Source of the DNA: a virus
Length of the DNA stretch: 61,153 bases
IMG/VR virus record: IMGVR_UViG_3300033553_000801
Location: 1-61,153 of that record
Reading direction: 5' to 3' (one strand)
Below the pieces are notes generated by a model that did not search any database, had not been told where the DNA came from, and was given only the letters and a program-made list of their open reading frames with translations. Shown here piece by piece: positions 33,827 to 42,527 of this stretch. Each line of letters begins with the position of its first letter. Position 1 is the first letter of the stretch. Position numbers and translations under genes: made by a program.

Positions 33827-34852
33827 TCAGGCCATGGACGAATACTGGTCGCGCTCGTCCGGCGACAGCCGGGCAACCGCGGCCTCGTATTCGTCGGGCG
33901 TTGCGTTCTTCTCCATCTGGCGCAATGCAGCGAACTTGTCATCGCTGCCGCCGGTGATCTCGCTCGCAGGAGCCCTGGCCAGCGTTTGCGGCGCATCGCC
34001 CAGCCCGTCGTTGGTGGGCGCTTCATCAGCGGCGCGCTGCTGTGGCTTCGGGTCCGGCTTCGGGTCCGGCTTCTTCTGCGCCTGTTCGGCTTTCTTCTTC
34101 GGCGCCACCTTCACGTCGGGCACACCCTCGACGCCCAGAGCCTGCGCTTTGACGGCCCACTGTGCGTGGGCGTGGGCAAGCTGTTGCGCATAGGTGAGGT
34201 GCGCAAAATCAGGGTCGGCCGTGACTTGGCGAACGTGCTGATCAAAGCGTTGCAGCAGTTCCTGGTTGCCCTTGATGTCGGGGTATTGGTCCAGATAGGC
34301 GCCAACTGCCGAATTCCACCGTGCTTCTTCCTTGCGCTGCTGATCCTCGACCATGCGCTTGTTGACGGTGGCCTCGACACGCTCGTCATCCAGCGCCGTC
34401 ATCTGGCTCTGGAATTCCTCGCGGGTCATTTCGCCGTCGTCGAACTTGTCGAGGATTCCCTTGCGCTTGTCCTCGTAAGCGCCAAGCACATTCTCGACCT
34501 GCTCCATGTCGACATCCGGCGCCGGGGGTGCCGCGGCTTCCTGCGGTGCCGGTTTGGGTTCAGGATCGGGTTCGGGCTGGGCGCTCGCTTCCTCGCCCTC
34601 CGCCGCGGCCGGCTGGGTATCGTCGCCAGCGGGGGTCGTGTCCTCCCCGTTGGCGCCGGCCGCATCGTCGTCAGGCGTGGTGTCGTCGCCGGTGGCGACC
34701 GCATCATCAGCGTCGGTGGTGGCATCGGCGGCGGTGGCGTCGCTCTGCCCCTCGCCGCCAGCATTTGCTGCGCCTGCGGTGTCGCTGCCTTCGTCTTCTG
34801 CGAAAGCGGCGCGTTCTTCTTCGGTCAGGAGCTCTTCTTCATAGGCTGCCAT
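33827..34852 (-). CDS. Scaffolding-type protein
   Basis: 341 residues, strongly acidic N-terminus (EEELLTEEERAAFAEDEGSD), long Ala/Asp/Glu/Pro low-complexity stretch (to about residue 120), then a charged helical middle (VEATVNKRMVEDQQRKEEARW) and a Lys/Pro-rich part. Layout and position directly before the capsid gene are those of podovirus scaffolds. No protease motif seen. Confidence 0.78.
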   Translation of the reverse strand: MAAYEEELLTEEERAAFAEDEGSDTAGAANAGGEGQSDATAADATTDADDAVATGDDTTPDDDAAGANGEDTTPAGDDTQPAAAEGEEASAQPEPDPEPKPAPQEAAAPPAPDVDMEQVENVLGAYEDKRKGILDKFDDGEMTREEFQSQMTALDDERVEATVNKRMVEDQQRKEEARWNSAVGAYLDQYPDIKGNQELLQRFDQHVRQVTADPDFAHLTYAQQLAHAHAQWAVKAQALGVEGVPDVKVAPKKKAEQAQKKPDPKPDPKPQQRAADEAPTNDGLGDAPQTLARAPASEITGGSDDKFAALRQMEKNATPDEYEAAVARLSPDERDQYSSMA

Positions 34853-34874
34853 TGGTCTGGTCCTCTTGGGTCAG

Positions 34875-34899
34875 GTGTGGTGGGTGTGGTGGGTGTGGT
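34875..34899. repeat. 9-bp tandem repeat in scaffold leader
   Basis: GTGTGGTGG repeated at 34875 and 34884 with a partial third copy at 34893, 23 bp upstream of the scaffold start on the minus strand. Being in the leader, copy number would alter spacing rather than protein. Confidence 0.75.
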
Positions 34900-34912
34900 C
34901 AGAGGGTGCGCG

Positions 34913-35164
34913 TCACCAATTCGTGCAATCACGCTTCATGGCATAGCCTTCGAGCTGCCATATCTTGGCAAAAGCGTCCTTGTAGGCCATCTCGCGACCG
35001 ATCTTGGCGTCATAGTTGTTCGGGTCGATCACGTTGCTCTCGCCCGTTACCATGGCGCCGCTGTTGAGCGTCATCACGCAGATCGTCAGGGTGCCGTAGG
35101 TCAGGTAGTCGTGATGATAGATCAGTGCCTCGATCGCTTCGGGGGTCAATTTCTTACTGGCCAT
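34913..35164 (-). CDS. Gp49/Gp66-like phage protein (N4 gp49 family)
   Basis: 83 residues: ALIYHHDYLTYGTLTICVMTLNSG, VIDPNNYDAKIGREMAYKDA and a final W-x-LEGY motif. This pattern matches the N4 Gp49/Sf6 gene 66 family of small conserved phage proteins of unknown function. Found here between the RyR-domain protein and the scaffold. Confidence 0.8.
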   Translation of the reverse strand: MASKKLTPEAIEALIYHHDYLTYGTLTICVMTLNSGAMVTGESNVIDPNNYDAKIGREMAYKDAFAKIWQLEGYAMKRDCTNW

Positions 35165-35204
35165 TCATGTTCTCCATGGGTTGCTGGGGTTGAGGTTGAC
35201 GTGC

Positions 35205-35732
35205 TCAGTCCCTTGGCGGGTTGTTCAGGCACATGAGGTTGACGATGGTGACGAGCAGGTGGTCCTTGACCTGCTGCGCGATCGGCAGGTTCTCATAAGG
35301 AAGCATGCAAGGGTGTTCCTTGCGGGCGGCGTCCTTGACCGGGCCCAGCTTCCAGCCGGCGGCCTTCTTGTCGGCCATCCAGTTCTCGTGGGACTGCGCC
35401 GGCGTCATGGCGGGGTTCTTGAGCAACGCGCGAACACCATCCATCGCGCTGTCTTGCTGCCATTCCGGCGCTTTGTCCCACGGCACCTGGCTGTGATCAC
35501 CGATCGCCTCGCAGTAGGCGCGGTTGATCTCGTGCGCATAGCGGGCGGTTCTGCGCAAAAGCCCCTCGTGCTTGCGCTCGTCCTCGATCTTTCCGATTTC
35601 AGCCACGGTGGCGCTCAGCTGGCTGTCGGAAAGCCGGTAGATAGCTTGCTCGAACAGTATATCGCGCAAAGCCGGGGCCTTGTCGGCGATCTGGGCCATT
35701 ATGGCCGTGTGTGAAGGGGTGGCGTTGTACAT
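35205..35732 (-). CDS. RyR-domain protein
   Basis: 175 residues. The C-terminal half carries SHENWMADKKAAGWKLGPVKD, then KEHPCMLPYENLP, the RyR (ryanodine-receptor repeat) domain that also occurs in phage and bacterial proteins near virion genes. The N-terminal half is helical (residues 15-80). In these proteins RyR domains are thought to bind ligands such as ADP-ribose derivatives or nucleotides (inferred from family work), but the phage role is unknown. Confidence 0.75.
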   Translation of the reverse strand: MYNATPSHTAIMAQIADKAPALRDILFEQAIYRLSDSQLSATVAEIGKIEDERKHEGLLRRTARYAHEINRAYCEAIGDHSQVPWDKAPEWQQDSAMDGVRALLKNPAMTPAQSHENWMADKKAAGWKLGPVKDAARKEHPCMLPYENLPIAQQVKDHLLVTIVNLMCLNNPPRD

Positions 35733-35735
35733 GGC

Positions 35736-38078
35736 CTAGAATCCTTCTGTTGCCATTTCAGCGGGTTGTTGGTTCGGCGCCTGCTCTTGCGGCATGGGCT
35801 CGGGCGGCAGTGCTTGCTGCTGCTCGGGCGGCAGTGCTTCGGGCTGGGCGGCCGTGGGCGGCGCGGCGGCGGGCGCCTGGGCGCGGTCCTGATACCCACT
35901 CTCGGCAAGAACGGTGTCGGCAACGCCGGCAAGCCCGGGCGCCCCGCGAACGATCGACGCGGCCGCTTCCAGCGCGCGCACCTGCGTATCGACGTTGCTG
36001 CCGGCGGTTTCGGCCAGGATGCGGCTGATCTCGGCGGCCAGCTTTTCGGCCTCGATCTGGGCCTTCTGCGCCTTGGCTTGCTTCTCGGCAGCGGTGGCCT
36101 CCTTGTCGGCCAGTTCCGCCTCTGCCCCGCGCATCTGCATCTGCTGCTGGATTTCCTGCATCTTCTTGCGCTGCTGGGTCTCCGGGTCCGGGTTTTCCGG
36201 GTCGGCGTCCGGATCTTCGGCGCCGGTGATTTGGCGAATGCGCTTCACCAGTTCTTCCTGCATCGGCACATCCATCGTCTCGACCACCAGATCGAGCGTC
36301 GCCATAACGATTTCCGGGCTCGTAGCGCCGAACTGCGTCATGAACTCCATGAGTTGCTCGACCTGCGCCTGCCGGTGGCTGGCGTGGAAGTCGTCCTCGC
36401 TGATGATGAAATCGGCCTTGGTCTTGACGATATCGTTCTCGGGCGTGCCGTCGTTGACGGTCAGGTATTCCGGGTTGCCGCGCATGTTGGTGACGCGGAA
36501 CTCCTTCGCATCCGAGACGAACTGCTCGATGAGGCTCAGCTTCTTTTCGCCGTGTATCTGGCGGGCGAAGCGCAGGGCGTCGAAAACGCCGGCCGTAGCC
36601 AGTGCGCCCTGATCCTGCCGGGCGATGATGGCCTTGCCGGACGTGGCATTGGTGGTGCGGCCCATACTTTCGTCGGTGATGCCGCTGATCTGCTGGATCA
36701 TGCTGATAGAGCGCGACATGAGATCGAGGTGACCGGCGGCCAGTTCGCGGTCGGCATCCATGGTCAGTTCGAGGCCGCGCTTCTTGACGATCACGGCGTC
36801 GGGACGCGCCGCTTCCTCGCGGAATTCCTCAAGGTCGCTTACCGCGCCCTCGTCCATAATGGTCTTGGACGTCGACAGGATGTGCAGGGCCTTGGAGGCG
36901 CGCTTGTTGAGGTCGCTCTGCGGATCGCGCATGTTGCGAATAATGCCGTATGGCATGTTGTCGTTGTCGCGGCGGTAGCACCAGATCGGCGTAAACGGAA
37001 AGCGGTTGTGCCGGTATGGGCTCTTTGACAGGTGCACCAGCCCCTGTTCGGTGAAGATCGCCACATGGACGCGCATGCGCACCTTGGTGATGATCTCCGC
37101 GTTGCCCATGGCCACGTCTTCCATGTGGCCGCGGCTTTTCTTGTCGAACAACTCGCCGGCGAACTGCCCGCCTTTAAGGTAGTGATCCTCAGTCGGCACG
37201 CGAAACCATGCCTCGATCATGCGGATGCGGTTGCGCACGCCGATGTGATTTTCGGGGTCGGACAGGTAGGAGCCCTCATAGGCCATTTCCGTGCTGTCCA
37301 TGGCCTCGTCGCCGGTGTGGCCCATAGATTGCTGGAGGTCGTAGCCCACGGCCGTTGATGTCTCCAGGACGCCGGTGCGCTTGGGAAACATCTTGGCGGC
37401 GATATCCTCGTCCATCCATTTGGTGCGGAAGACGTAGCGCGCATCGGACAGGTCGAGTTCCTGCGCCATGCTGTCCCAGAGCATGTTGCGCCAGCTTTCC
37501 CGGCGCTCATAGAGCGGCTCGCCCTCGTCGTCGTCTTGCACGCCCGATTCCAGCCAGCCCACGCCTGTCTTGACCGCGTCCGCAAAAGCCTGGCTGACGT
37601 GGAATTCCGCCCGGTTCACGTCGGACATGTACTTCATGATCTTGGTCTTGCTCTCGGCCGCCTGCGCGCCGTCCTTCTTGCGTGGCAGGATGCGGTGATC
37701 CGTGCGGCCGCGCTTTTCGGTGCCGAGAAGCCAGTTGATCGCAGTAGCGATGACGTTGAAGACCAGCGCCTGCTGGCCGCGCCCCTCAACTACGGCCTTG
37801 TCGGCCGCGTCCCACTGGATGCTGTCGTAGAAATCGGCGTCGCGCGACTGTTCCTCGCGGTTTTCCTGCTGGCGCTGCAACTCGATCCGGTAATAGCCGA
37901 GGATCTTGCGCCACAGCCCCGTTGCATACTCGCCATCCAGATCGGACGGCTTGCTCACCACCTGCGTATCTATGGCCGGGGCGTGATCCAACCGATCGAC
38001 GGGGTCATTGGGCTTCTTGCGCCCCGTGATCCGCATCTGCCCCGCGTAGGCGGGATCATCCTTGTCGTTCTCAAACAT
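35736..38078 (-). CDS. Portal protein (P22 type)
   Basis: 780 residues, the right size for P22-like portals. Body features: GLWRKILGYYRIELQRQQENREEQ near residue 55, DFYDSIQWDAAD, QALVFNVIATAINWLLGTEK (about residue 100) and a long C-terminal coil (KKMQEIQQQMQMRGAEAEL) with a Pro/Gln-rich barrel tail (from about residue 700). It forms the 12-mer DNA channel. Start overlaps the preceding gene by 8 nt. Confidence 0.9.
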   Translation of the reverse strand: MFENDKDDPAYAGQMRITGRKKPNDPVDRLDHAPAIDTQVVSKPSDLDGEYATGLWRKILGYYRIELQRQQENREEQSRDADFYDSIQWDAADKAVVEGRGQQALVFNVIATAINWLLGTEKRGRTDHRILPRKKDGAQAAESKTKIMKYMSDVNRAEFHVSQAFADAVKTGVGWLESGVQDDDEGEPLYERRESWRNMLWDSMAQELDLSDARYVFRTKWMDEDIAAKMFPKRTGVLETSTAVGYDLQQSMGHTGDEAMDSTEMAYEGSYLSDPENHIGVRNRIRMIEAWFRVPTEDHYLKGGQFAGELFDKKSRGHMEDVAMGNAEIITKVRMRVHVAIFTEQGLVHLSKSPYRHNRFPFTPIWCYRRDNDNMPYGIIRNMRDPQSDLNKRASKALHILSTSKTIMDEGAVSDLEEFREEAARPDAVIVKKRGLELTMDADRELAAGHLDLMSRSISMIQQISGITDESMGRTTNATSGKAIIARQDQGALATAGVFDALRFARQIHGEKKLSLIEQFVSDAKEFRVTNMRGNPEYLTVNDGTPENDIVKTKADFIISEDDFHASHRQAQVEQLMEFMTQFGATSPEIVMATLDLVVETMDVPMQEELVKRIRQITGAEDPDADPENPDPETQQRKKMQEIQQQMQMRGAEAELADKEATAAEKQAKAQKAQIEAEKLAAEISRILAETAGSNVDTQVRALEAAASIVRGAPGLAGVADTVLAESGYQDRAQAPAAAPPTAAQPEALPPEQQQALPPEPMPQEQAPNQQPAEMATEGF

Positions 38079-38511
38079 CGCTGAGGATCTCCGCTTCCTG
38101 GGTTTTGCCGGTGTCGAGGTCGGTCTTGATCACGTCCGCGACGGCGCGCTGCTCGGTCTCCGGCATGGGCGGCATGGTGAGCAAATCGCCCAGATGATCG
38201 CGAATGATCGAGGTCAGGCGGATCAGTTCGCGCGGCGCGTAGGGGTTGAAACCCAGCGCCTGGGCAAACATCACGGTCGTTTCCACGCAGTGCTGCGCAT
38301 CGCCGGTGGTCTCGTCCCACATCCACGCCATATCGAGCGGCACCAGGCAGGGGGTGACGCGATCATGCGTCGGGCGCAGGACGGTCGGCACTAGAGCCAT
38401 GACGGGGCGGCTGGTGGCCAGAGACCATGTGCCGATCACGGTAACGTCGCCATAGGCGTGCTTGAAGTGGTAGCGGCTCAGGTCGATGACGGGATCATGC
38501 TCGGTGCTCAT
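38071..38511 (-). CDS. Hypothetical protein between terminase and portal
   Basis: 146 residues: HFKHAYGDVTVIGTWSLATSRP, WMWDETTGDAQHCVETTVMFAQ, ending in an acidic helix. Overlaps the terminase stop by 4 nt and the portal start by 8 nt, so all three are coupled. No domain recognised; the region after a GYDY-like part is helical. Confidence 0.65.
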   Translation of the reverse strand: MSTEHDPVIDLSRYHFKHAYGDVTVIGTWSLATSRPVMALVPTVLRPTHDRVTPCLVPLDMAWMWDETTGDAQHCVETTVMFAQALGFNPYAPRELIRLTSIIRDHLGDLLTMPPMPETEQRAVADVIKTDLDTGKTQEAEILSDV

Positions 38512-40154
38512 GCGCTCATACCTCCGCGCGGCTGTCTGCTCCGCGCTTTTTTCAGTGCTTCGTAGGGGTTGCGGTAGATGCTCGACGGATCAAAGCCCTG
38601 CGCCCATTGGCGGAGGGCGTCGGCGGCCTCTGAATGGCCGTCCAGCTTCTCGGGTTCCTCGGAATAGGCGCCGACGCGGGCGTTCCATTTCTTGTGGTAG
38701 AGTTCGAGGTGATCCAGTCCAGCGCGACACCCTTGCTCGTCGAAATAGGCTTCGGAGAACTTCGATCGGGTCAGGTTGATTCCGTGAGACAGATCGGGCA
38801 CGCGGTCGACGACATACCAATCCCAATCGGGGGCCAGGTCGTGCAGCATGTCGAGCGGTGATGCGATGGTGGTGGCCATCTGCCGCTGGTGCGTCGCGTC
38901 GTGGGGCAGGTGCATGCGGCCGAACAGCCAGCCGGTGTCGCGCAGGGTCTTGACGTAGTGCTCATATCCACGCGCCCAATCTTCGATATAGGCGATGAAC
39001 CGATGCTGAACGCCGACATACTGCATGCACCAGATGCCGGTGCCATCGCCGGCGCCGATATCCCAGAACGTGTGGACCGGCACGTTGGACACATGGCGCA
39101 CGACGCCGATGCGCCCCTCGACGCGGGCGCGAGACACCTGCGGCGCATAAAAGCTGCCCTCGGTGGATTTCTGCCAGCATTCAGAGGGCGTTGAGGGGTA
39201 CTCCCGCCACATGCTTTCCTGATCGCCAGATTGCTCATACTCGCGCTTGGCGACATACCAGGCACGCTGCGCCAGGCTGAGGCGCACGCCCATGTCGCGC
39301 TCGACGCCATCGAAATACTCGTGATCGGTCGCAGTCATGGGCGGGTGGTCGCGCGGGTCTTGCAGGGCGTATTCCGGCGTCACGAACCACGGGAAGAAAT
39401 GGAAACGATACTCGGCGACACCCAGAGGCGGGCCGTTGACGTTGGCGGCACGCTTCTCGGCCCGCGTTGCAATCTCGAAAAATTCACCAGCCTTGCCTTC
39501 GGCGGTGCTCTCGATGACGGCGATGCCTGTTTGCGGCACGGCGGGCAGCGAGCCGTTGGTTATTTCCTTGGCCTTCTGCGGGTACTTTGCGCCGATCTTG
39601 CCCATTTCGGATATGTGCAGACGGTGGATCGTGCCGGATCGCATGGACGTCGCCACGCGAATGCTGCTGTTATTCCAGAAATGGATTTCGCTCTTGTTCT
39701 TGGTCTTGATCGGGCACAACGCCTGCACCTCGTCGGGCAGGTTTTCATAGGCGAATTTCACCTTGTCGCGGAAGATCACGCCGGCGTCTTCCAGCGAGTG
39801 CGCGATAATGCCGACGCGCTGGTCTGCGGTGAACATGGCGTGATCCAGCCACAGGATCGCGATCAAGGTTGTGAACCCCGCTTGGCGCGCTTTGAGAATC
39901 ACGTTGCGGTAGTGCAAGCGGCTGATGAATTTGCGCTGCGGCCCGTTGGGGATGAACGGAACGACGGAACCCTCCTGGTGCTCGTCGTCCTTGGTCATGA
40001 TCTTGTAGAGGCGCCCGGAGAAGATGCGCCAGCGCCACGATTGCAGCGCCGCTTCCCATTCCTCGGCCGTCTCGGGCGCAAATGTCTCGTCGATCTCCGC
40101 CGGTGCGGGGATCATCCTATCCGAAGGTCCAGCCATGGTGGCTGCTGCTGTCAT
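38508..40154 (-). CDS. Terminase large subunit (ATPase/nuclease)
   Basis: 548 residues from ATG 40154, which overlaps the upstream stop as ATGA; the longer frame is an artefact. Packaging motor: a Walker A-like KARQAGFTT near residue 87, Walker B region ISEMG near 180, then an RNase H-type nuclease with FWDIGAGDG (about 362) and D in KLDGHSEAADAL (about 505). Length is typical. Together with the small subunit it packages DNA into the podovirus head. Confidence 0.9.
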   Translation of the reverse strand: MTAAATMAGPSDRMIPAPAEIDETFAPETAEEWEAALQSWRWRIFSGRLYKIMTKDDEHQEGSVVPFIPNGPQRKFISRLHYRNVILKARQAGFTTLIAILWLDHAMFTADQRVGIIAHSLEDAGVIFRDKVKFAYENLPDEVQALCPIKTKNKSEIHFWNNSSIRVATSMRSGTIHRLHISEMGKIGAKYPQKAKEITNGSLPAVPQTGIAVIESTAEGKAGEFFEIATRAEKRAANVNGPPLGVAEYRFHFFPWFVTPEYALQDPRDHPPMTATDHEYFDGVERDMGVRLSLAQRAWYVAKREYEQSGDQESMWREYPSTPSECWQKSTEGSFYAPQVSRARVEGRIGVVRHVSNVPVHTFWDIGAGDGTGIWCMQYVGVQHRFIAYIEDWARGYEHYVKTLRDTGWLFGRMHLPHDATHQRQMATTIASPLDMLHDLAPDWDWYVVDRVPDLSHGINLTRSKFSEAYFDEQGCRAGLDHLELYHKKWNARVGAYSEEPEKLDGHSEAADALRQWAQGFDPSSIYRNPYEALKKARSRQPRGGMSA

Positions 40155-40615
40155 ACCTCCGCTGTCTGGCCTCCCTCGATCGTGAACACGCCGCGTCCGA
40201 GATAGATCGACATGCGCAGCGCGGCGGCGATGGCCTCGGGTGTCAGGTCGATGGCGGCGCAAAAGCCGGTGGCGATGAATAGCCCGCCCCCGTCCATGTC
40301 GGCCAGATCGAACCGCATGACGGTGCCACCGGCGTACTCGTTCCACTCGATCAGCCAGTCGCTGGGCGCGTCGCCGTCGAGGATACCGATCGCGCGGCGC
40401 TCCAGGTCAGCAATGGACGACTCGCCGTCGTCTTGCGTGATGATCTTTGAAGCTACGATATTGCCGCCGTCGATCAGAGCGGCATCTGTCCAGTCCGCGT
40501 CGATTTCAGGCTCGCCTTCATGATCCGGCGCCGCCTTGAGGTGGTCCCAATCGGTCTGGCTTTCCGTTCTGCGCGCCTCGTCGAGCGACATGATCGTGGT
40601 GTTGTGTTCGCTCAT
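40151..40615 (-). CDS. Hypothetical acidic protein
   Basis: 154 residues from ATG 40615 (overlaps the upstream stop as ATGA). Very acidic, with IGILDGDAPSDWLIEWNEYAG and a C-terminal helix; no domain recognised. Coupled between the 40612 gene and terminase large subunit. Confidence 0.6.
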   Translation of the reverse strand: MSEHNTTIMSLDEARRTESQTDWDHLKAAPDHEGEPEIDADWTDAALIDGGNIVASKIITQDDGESSIADLERRAIGILDGDAPSDWLIEWNEYAGGTVMRFDLADMDGGGLFIATGFCAAIDLTPEAIAAALRMSIYLGRGVFTIEGGQTAEV

Positions 40616-40944
40616 ATCCGCACCTCCGCAGCAGGGACGTCGACGCTGTTGATCGCGGCTTCGGCCAGCTTGCGGGTGCGGAAGAAACCCTTGAAGCGCG
40701 GGTTTTCGTCCTCCCACAGGTGCGCATAGCGGCTGGTGTAGTTGTTGTTGATCTTGACCGGCTCGCCTGCGGTCTTGACGTGGGTTTCCCAACGGATGCG
40801 CTCGATGATGGCCTTGGACGATCCGCGCTTGTGGCCCGCGGCGACCAGCTGCCCGGCGAACAGGTCGAACAGCCGGTAAACCTCCGGGTGCTGGCGATGG
40901 AATTTCAGGAAGTCCCGGTCGATCTGGTTATGGGTCGACGTCAT
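40612..40944 (-). CDS. Small conserved-looking phage protein near terminase
   Basis: 110 residues: FHRQHPEVYRLFDLFAGQLVAAG, WETHVKTAGEPVKINNNYTSRYAH, ENPRFKGFFRTRKL. This compact pattern resembles small phage proteins commonly encoded beside terminase genes, but its function is unknown. It starts 17 nt before the end of the terminase small subunit gene and overlaps the next gene by 4 nt. Confidence 0.65.
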   Translation of the reverse strand: MTSTHNQIDRDFLKFHRQHPEVYRLFDLFAGQLVAAGHKRGSSKAIIERIRWETHVKTAGEPVKINNNYTSRYAHLWEDENPRFKGFFRTRKLAEAAINSVDVPAAEVRI

Positions 40945-41863
40945 CGTGATCGTCCTCCATCTTGTCTGCTGGGATTGCGCCTACTGTGCGGCCCGGCAGT
41001 TCCTCGTCGGGCACGACGGGAACGGTCTGGGCGCCGCTCATGATCCGCGCGGCCAGACGTTGAAGCGGGTTGATCGCGTCATCGTCGTCCTGTTCGCGGA
41101 ACATGCCGATGTGCTTGGCCAGGTTCTCCAGCGCCTTGCCGCGGTCCTGCATCAGGATTTCGATGCCGTGCTGGGTTTGCTTGACACCATCGTAGAGCAG
41201 CCTTGCCTGATCGCTCATGTCGTCAGTGTCAGTGATCTGCATCGTTGGCGCCCCGCCGCGCCCGTCGCACTCGGGGCAGTCAGGGTGCGGCGGCAGGTCG
41301 GCCGAGTAGCCATACCCGCCGGCGTCATCAGGCATGAGCGGGTCGATGATCTCGCCGGCGTCGATCTTCTCGGCCATGGCATTGGCTTGCTTGGCGTCGA
41401 GTCCGGCCAGAATCTTCGCCTTGGCTGCCTCGAATGCGTCGCGGAACTCGCGCTGCGTGCGCCACTGGAATTCGTGGCCTTCGCCGTAGCAGTAGCGGCA
41501 GGGAGGTGTGTGCAGGGCGACGACATCGGCCACGTTCGCCGTGGCGATCTGCCACCAGCGGCGCGCGATATCCTCGTGGGTGATATTCAGCTTTTCGGCG
41601 ATGCGCTGCTCATCGAGGCGCACGATTTCCTGGATCACAGGGGTGCGCATTGCGCGCGATGCCTCGTGCCGTGCGTATTGCGGCTGGCAGCGATAGCCGG
41701 CGCGCCGATAGGCTTCGGCGCCATTGCGGCAGATCAGGTAATGGCGCACCAGCAGTTGCTTTTTCGGTGGCAGATGCTGCATCAGGTCTTCGATGCGCTC
41801 GTCGATTGACCGCGGCGCGCCGATATCCCGCTGTTTGTCGTCTACCTTCTTCCGGCCGCTCAT
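40928..41863 (-). CDS. Terminase small subunit with zinc-ribbon insert
   Basis: 311 residues from ATG 41863; a TTG at 41884 is less likely. Residues 25-90 carry the helix-turn-helix region of small terminases (QLLVRHYLICRNGAEAYRRAGY, ASRAMRTPVIQEIVRLDE), for DNA recognition. The middle contains CRYCYGEGHEFQW and CPECDGRGG, CxxC-xGxG knuckles like those of DnaJ, which could bind zinc. The C-terminus probably contacts the large subunit. First gene of the packaging operon behind the promoter at 41899-41927. Confidence 0.82.
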   Translation of the reverse strand: MSGRKKVDDKQRDIGAPRSIDERIEDLMQHLPPKKQLLVRHYLICRNGAEAYRRAGYRCQPQYARHEASRAMRTPVIQEIVRLDEQRIAEKLNITHEDIARRWWQIATANVADVVALHTPPCRYCYGEGHEFQWRTQREFRDAFEAAKAKILAGLDAKQANAMAEKIDAGEIIDPLMPDDAGGYGYSADLPPHPDCPECDGRGGAPTMQITDTDDMSDQARLLYDGVKQTQHGIEILMQDRGKALENLAKHIGMFREQDDDDAINPLQRLAARIMSGAQTVPVVPDEELPGRTVGAIPADKMEDDHDDVDP

Positions 41864-41898
41864 ACGCGCGCCCCGCGATGCCAATGTGTTCGCGGGGC

Positions 41899-41927
41899 AC
41901 TGTAACGTGTTACTACATGTTCAGCAA
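41899..41927 (-). promoter_or_regulatory. Terminase-operon promoter overlapped by repressor operator
   Basis: Minus-strand -35 TTGCTG (41922-41927), 17-bp spacer, -10 TACAGT (41899-41904). The spacer and -10 contain GTAACACGTTAC and half-site AACATGT, related to the operators near the repressor, so lysogenic repression of packaging genes is expected. Confidence 0.6.
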
Positions 41928-42167
41928 GCCGGGTCGTTGTGGGGCGCCCTTGATCTCGCGCATGTCTGCCTCGGCCTGCCCCCGATGAGGGCACCAGTCG
42001 GGGGTGTCCTCAGCGTTTGGGATATGCCGCGACGGGGTGTGGGCCGTGCACACATTGCCGACAAGGAACGCGCAGCGCAGATCGCTCACAGTGCAGCGGG
42101 TGCACAGGGTGCTGATATCGCCTTCATCGCTTTGCCAGATCACAGGGCCAAAGGTTTTAGTGGTCAT
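41913..42167 (-). CDS. Small Cys-rich protein, unknown
   Basis: 84 residues with six cysteines (CTRCTVSDLRCAF, VCTAH, WCPHRG), possibly a zinc knuckle fold. GGGAG lies 8 nt before the ATG. It ends among operator sequences upstream of terminase. No family recognised. Confidence 0.6.
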   Translation of the reverse strand: MTTKTFGPVIWQSDEGDISTLCTRCTVSDLRCAFLVGNVCTAHTPSRHIPNAEDTPDWCPHRGQAEADMREIKGAPQRPGLLNM

Positions 42168-42222
42168 CGTCGTCTCTCCCTTTATTCGCCGGTTGGCGGT
42201 GGTGCCGAAGCCCCGCCAGTGG

Positions 42223-42429
42223 TCACTCGCGCAGCGCGGCCTGCGCCTGCACCCATTCGACGGCGGCGAGGTCGTTCATCGTGTCAGCGGCGGCGATCTG
42301 CTCTATGGCGCCTGCGATGTGCTCCGCGAAGTCCGGGCAAGGCTTTCTGCTGTCGTTGTTGTCGAACTCCGCGTCTTGCGCGGTCTTGAGCAGCGCGTCG
42401 CGGACGATGGTGAAGGCTTGGTTGGTCAT
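42223..42429 (-). CDS. Small helical protein, unknown
   Basis: 68 residues, mostly helical (IVRDALLKTAQDAEFDNNDSR, AEHIAGAIEQIAAADTMNDL). AAGGAG precedes the ATG by 6 nt. It is divergently arranged from the 42528 gene across an operator-containing region, so it is likely an early or repressible gene. Confidence 0.6.
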   Translation of the reverse strand: MTNQAFTIVRDALLKTAQDAEFDNNDSRKPCPDFAEHIAGAIEQIAAADTMNDLAAVEWVQAQAALRE

Positions 42430-42462
42430 GCCGTTCTCCTTGGTGTTCCCGTGTGTTTCTTT

Positions 42463-42527
42463 ATCTTGACAGATGTTGCTACATGTTGCAACCTGTTATT
42501 GCACACCCGATACCAATGGAGGACACC
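42463..42527. promoter_or_regulatory. Divergent regulatory region with repressor operators
   Basis: Between two divergent genes. TTGCTACATGTTGCAA (42476-42491) closely matches operators near the repressor, with a further half-site (GCAACCTGTTATTGC) beside it. On the minus strand TTGCAA (42486-42491) and CAAGAT (42463-42468) are 17 bp apart. On the plus strand TTGACA (42466-42471) occurs but no good -10 is evident. Confidence 0.55.
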
